Program-made: the position numbers and the translations under genes | Notes under the pieces: model-generated | The model's database searches: none | What the model was told of the DNA's origin: nothing | The model's input: only the letters and a program-made list of their open reading frames with translations | NCBI GenBank assembly: GCA_021774205.1 | Contig: JAJFJI010000308.1 | Span: 1 to 6,897, forward strand | DNA length: 6,897 nucleotides | Direction of reading: 5' to 3' | From: Nitrosomonas sp. | Lineage (GTDB): Bacteria > Pseudomonadota > Gammaproteobacteria > Burkholderiales > Nitrosomonadaceae | Shown here: positions 5,852-6,897 of the stretch, piece after piece | How the letters are laid out: every line of letters begins with the position of its first letter | Position numbering within the stretch: the stretch's first letter is position 1

Positions 5852-6676
5852 TCATGCTTTTCGATTTTTTGCGCGTTTACCTTTTTCCTGTTTAACGGGT
5901 TGCCGGTAAGCCCAAATCAGCAATCCTGTGCCGATAAGAATCATGGGCAGCGAGAGCCATTGACCCATGGTGACTCCCCACGTCAGTATACCCATGAAAC
6001 CATCTTCCGGTTCACGGTAAAACTCAGCAATCGAGCGCAATATCCCGTAGCCAATCATAAATACCCCAGTTACCGCACCCATCGGCCGCGATTTTGCAGA
6101 ATAAATCCATACCACCAGAAATAATACAATGCCTTCAAGAAAAAATTGGTAAAGCTGGGAAGGATGGCGCGGCAGGTTGTCAACATAAGGAAAAACCATG
6201 CCCCAGGGTACATCTGTTGGCCGCCCCCACAACTCAGCGTTGATAAAGTTGCCAATGCGGCCAGCACCTAGCCCAAGCGGTACTAGGGGTACCAAAAAAT
6301 CTGTTACGTTTAGCCACCGTAAATTATATTTGCGGGCCAAAAACAGCATTGCTATCAGTGTGCCGACAAATCCCCCATGAAAAGACATGCCGCCTTGCCA
6401 TATCGCGAAGATTTCTAATGGGTGCTGTAGATAATAACTGAATTGATAAAATAAGACATGACCGAGGCGGCCACCGAGTATTACCCCTAATGCACCATAA
6501 AACAGCGCATCATCCAACATTTCATTGGTAAATTTGGACTGTGGTGTGCGCTTGATACGGTAACGTCCAAGTAAGATAAATAACACAAATCCCAATAGGT
6601 ACATGAGTCCATACCAATGGATCGAAAGTGGTCCCAGTGAGATTGCAACCGGATCTATCTGAGGATGAACGAGCAT
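5852..6676 (-). CDS. lgt: Prolipoprotein diacylglyceryl transferase Lgt
   Basis: Inner-membrane enzyme of 274 residues. It moves the diacylglyceryl group of phosphatidylglycerol onto the lipobox cysteine of prolipoproteins, the first step of lipoprotein maturation. Multiple hydrophobic segments span the protein. Family motifs are all present: SIHWYGLMY (18-26), GGRLGHVLFY (68-77), GGMSFHGGF (95-103, with His100 corresponding to E. coli His103), the signature GAGRIGNFINAELWGR (137-152, with Arg140, Asn143 and Glu148), RHPSQLYQ (170-177) and RSIAEFYREPE (214-224). The C-terminus is lysine/arginine-rich (KQEKGKRAKNRKA), consistent with a cytoplasmic tail. The ATG at 6676 has AAGG about 9 bases upstream. 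It is divergent from ilvD and convergent with phoR, so it appears to be transcribed alone within this window. Its substrates could include the ChaN-like lipoprotein if that protein has a lipobox. Confidence 0.97.
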   Translation of the reverse strand: MLVHPQIDPVAISLGPLSIHWYGLMYLLGFVLFILLGRYRIKRTPQSKFTNEMLDDALFYGALGVILGGRLGHVLFYQFSYYLQHPLEIFAIWQGGMSFHGGFVGTLIAMLFLARKYNLRWLNVTDFLVPLVPLGLGAGRIGNFINAELWGRPTDVPWGMVFPYVDNLPRHPSQLYQFFLEGIVLFLVVWIYSAKSRPMGAVTGVFMIGYGILRSIAEFYREPEDGFMGILTWGVTMGQWLSLPMILIGTGLLIWAYRQPVKQEKGKRAKNRKA

Positions 6677-6707
6677 GGGATTCGGCCTTATTTACGGTAA
6701 AATGGGC

Positions 6708-6716
6708 ATTATACCA
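6708..6716 (-). promoter_or_regulatory. Extended -10 promoter element for lgt
   Basis: Read on the - strand, these bases are TGGTATAAT, a perfect TATAAT preceded by the TGn extension. No good -35 hexamer is found 16-18 bases upstream (TTCTTT or TCTTTT), which fits an extended -10 promoter. Transcription would begin near 6701, giving a leader of roughly 25 bases before the lgt start. Confidence 0.6.
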
Positions 6717-6750
6717 AGTGCGTTGGATAAAAAAGAATAAGAACGTGTCT

Positions 6751-6756
6751 TAGAAT
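6751..6756 (+). promoter_or_regulatory. Possible -10 element for ilvD
   Basis: TAGAAT matches the -10 consensus at five of six positions and lies 23 bases before the ilvD start. No -35 hexamer is present at normal spacing; the nearest similar sequence, TTGGAT at 6723-6728, is 22 bases upstream, which is too far. The 103-base spacer is too short for an obvious leader-peptide attenuator. Confidence 0.25.
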
Positions 6757-6769
6757 ATTATTTAATCTC

Positions 6770-6774
6770 AGGAG
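6770..6774 (+). promoter_or_regulatory. Ribosome binding site of ilvD
   Basis: AGGAG stands five bases before the ATG at 6780-6782. This sets the ilvD start and is the strongest Shine-Dalgarno sequence in the window. Confidence 0.85.
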
Positions 6775-6779
6775 ATAGC

Positions 6780-6897
6780 ATGCCAGACAATAAACATAGC
6801 CAAGTTATTACCCAAGGTGCAAAACGTGCGCCGAATCGCGCAATGTTGCGGGCAGTAGGTTTTACCGACAGTGATTTCAATAAGCCGATTGTCGGTG
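6780..6897 (+). CDS. ilvD: Dihydroxy-acid dehydratase IlvD, N-terminal fragment
   Basis: The first 39 residues are visible before the window ends. IlvD converts 2,3-dihydroxy-isovalerate and 2,3-dihydroxy-3-methylvalerate to the corresponding 2-keto acids in valine and isoleucine synthesis, using an iron-sulfur cluster. The recognisable N-terminal block is SQVITQGAKRAPNRAM (residues 7-22), followed by AVGFTDSDFNKPIVG (25-39), matching the family pattern S..iT.G..RaPnRaM...G....D...P.vG. The cluster-binding cysteines lie beyond the window. The gene is divergent from lgt, and the start is fixed by a good ribosome binding site. The call relies on this conserved N-terminus alone, but it is distinctive. 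Confidence 0.92.
   Translation, partial: MPDNKHSQVITQGAKRAPNRAMLRAVGFTDSDFNKPIVG

Noticed and set aside
5849..5870. CTGTCAT near 5849, as in a Pho box half-site
   Set aside because: The second heptamer expected 11 bases later does not match, and the site lies at the 3' end of lgt rather than at a promoter.
5834..6124. Open + strand frame of 96 codons
   Set aside because: It lies almost wholly antisense to the lgt 3' half, has no ribosome binding site, and its translation shows no known motif; lgt is certain on the other strand.
6279..6293. Inverted repeat GGTAC-TAGGG-GTACC
   Set aside because: It lies inside lgt and arises from repeated Val-Pro-Leu codons (LVPLVPLG); no sign of a regulatory role.

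Overview
The window looks like ordinary chromosome from a proteobacterium, most likely a betaproteobacterium. The Nitrosomonas/Nitrosomonadales group would fit the moderate G+C, the sequence character of Lgt and PhoB/PhoR, and the divergent lgt/ilvD pair. This placement is inferred from protein character and gene order, not from a search. No rRNA, tRNA, CRISPR array, complete insertion sequence or phage gene is visible.

Layout. (1) Positions 1-3034 hold two + strand genes that overlap by 8 bases: a ChaN-type lipoprotein with a C-terminal PDZ domain (5' end cut off by the window) and a secreted M1-like zinc peptidase. They look like a translationally coupled envelope pair. (2) Positions 3035-3406 hold no intact gene, but 3159-3364 reads as the broken N-terminal part of an alpha/beta hydrolase, with one frameshift and one in-frame stop. 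(3) Positions 3407-5528 encode a PhoB-type response regulator and a PhoR-type sensor kinase separated by 94 bases; no phoU or pst gene is present. (4) Positions 5529-5851 lie between the convergent genes phoR and lgt and form the most unusual stretch. They contain stacked inverted repeats beginning at the phoR stop codon, a 36-base interrupted palindrome, a 65-base two-tier hairpin on one axis, and recurring copies of a motif close to GTAACTATTCAG. (5) Positions 5852-6676 on the - strand encode Lgt, the prolipoprotein diacylglyceryl transferase. (6) Positions 6677-6779 are a short divergent promoter region. (7) ilvD (dihydroxy-acid dehydratase) starts at 6780 and runs off the window end.

How the genes relate. 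Lgt attaches the diacylglyceryl anchor to prolipoproteins, which may include the ChaN-like protein if its unseen N-terminus carries a lipobox. PhoB and PhoR form a phosphate-sensing pair. ilvD belongs to branched-chain amino acid synthesis and shares only the promoter region with lgt. I see no complete new multi-gene system. The best candidates for something undescribed are the structured phoR-lgt intergenic element and the ChaN-PDZ/M1-like peptidase pair.
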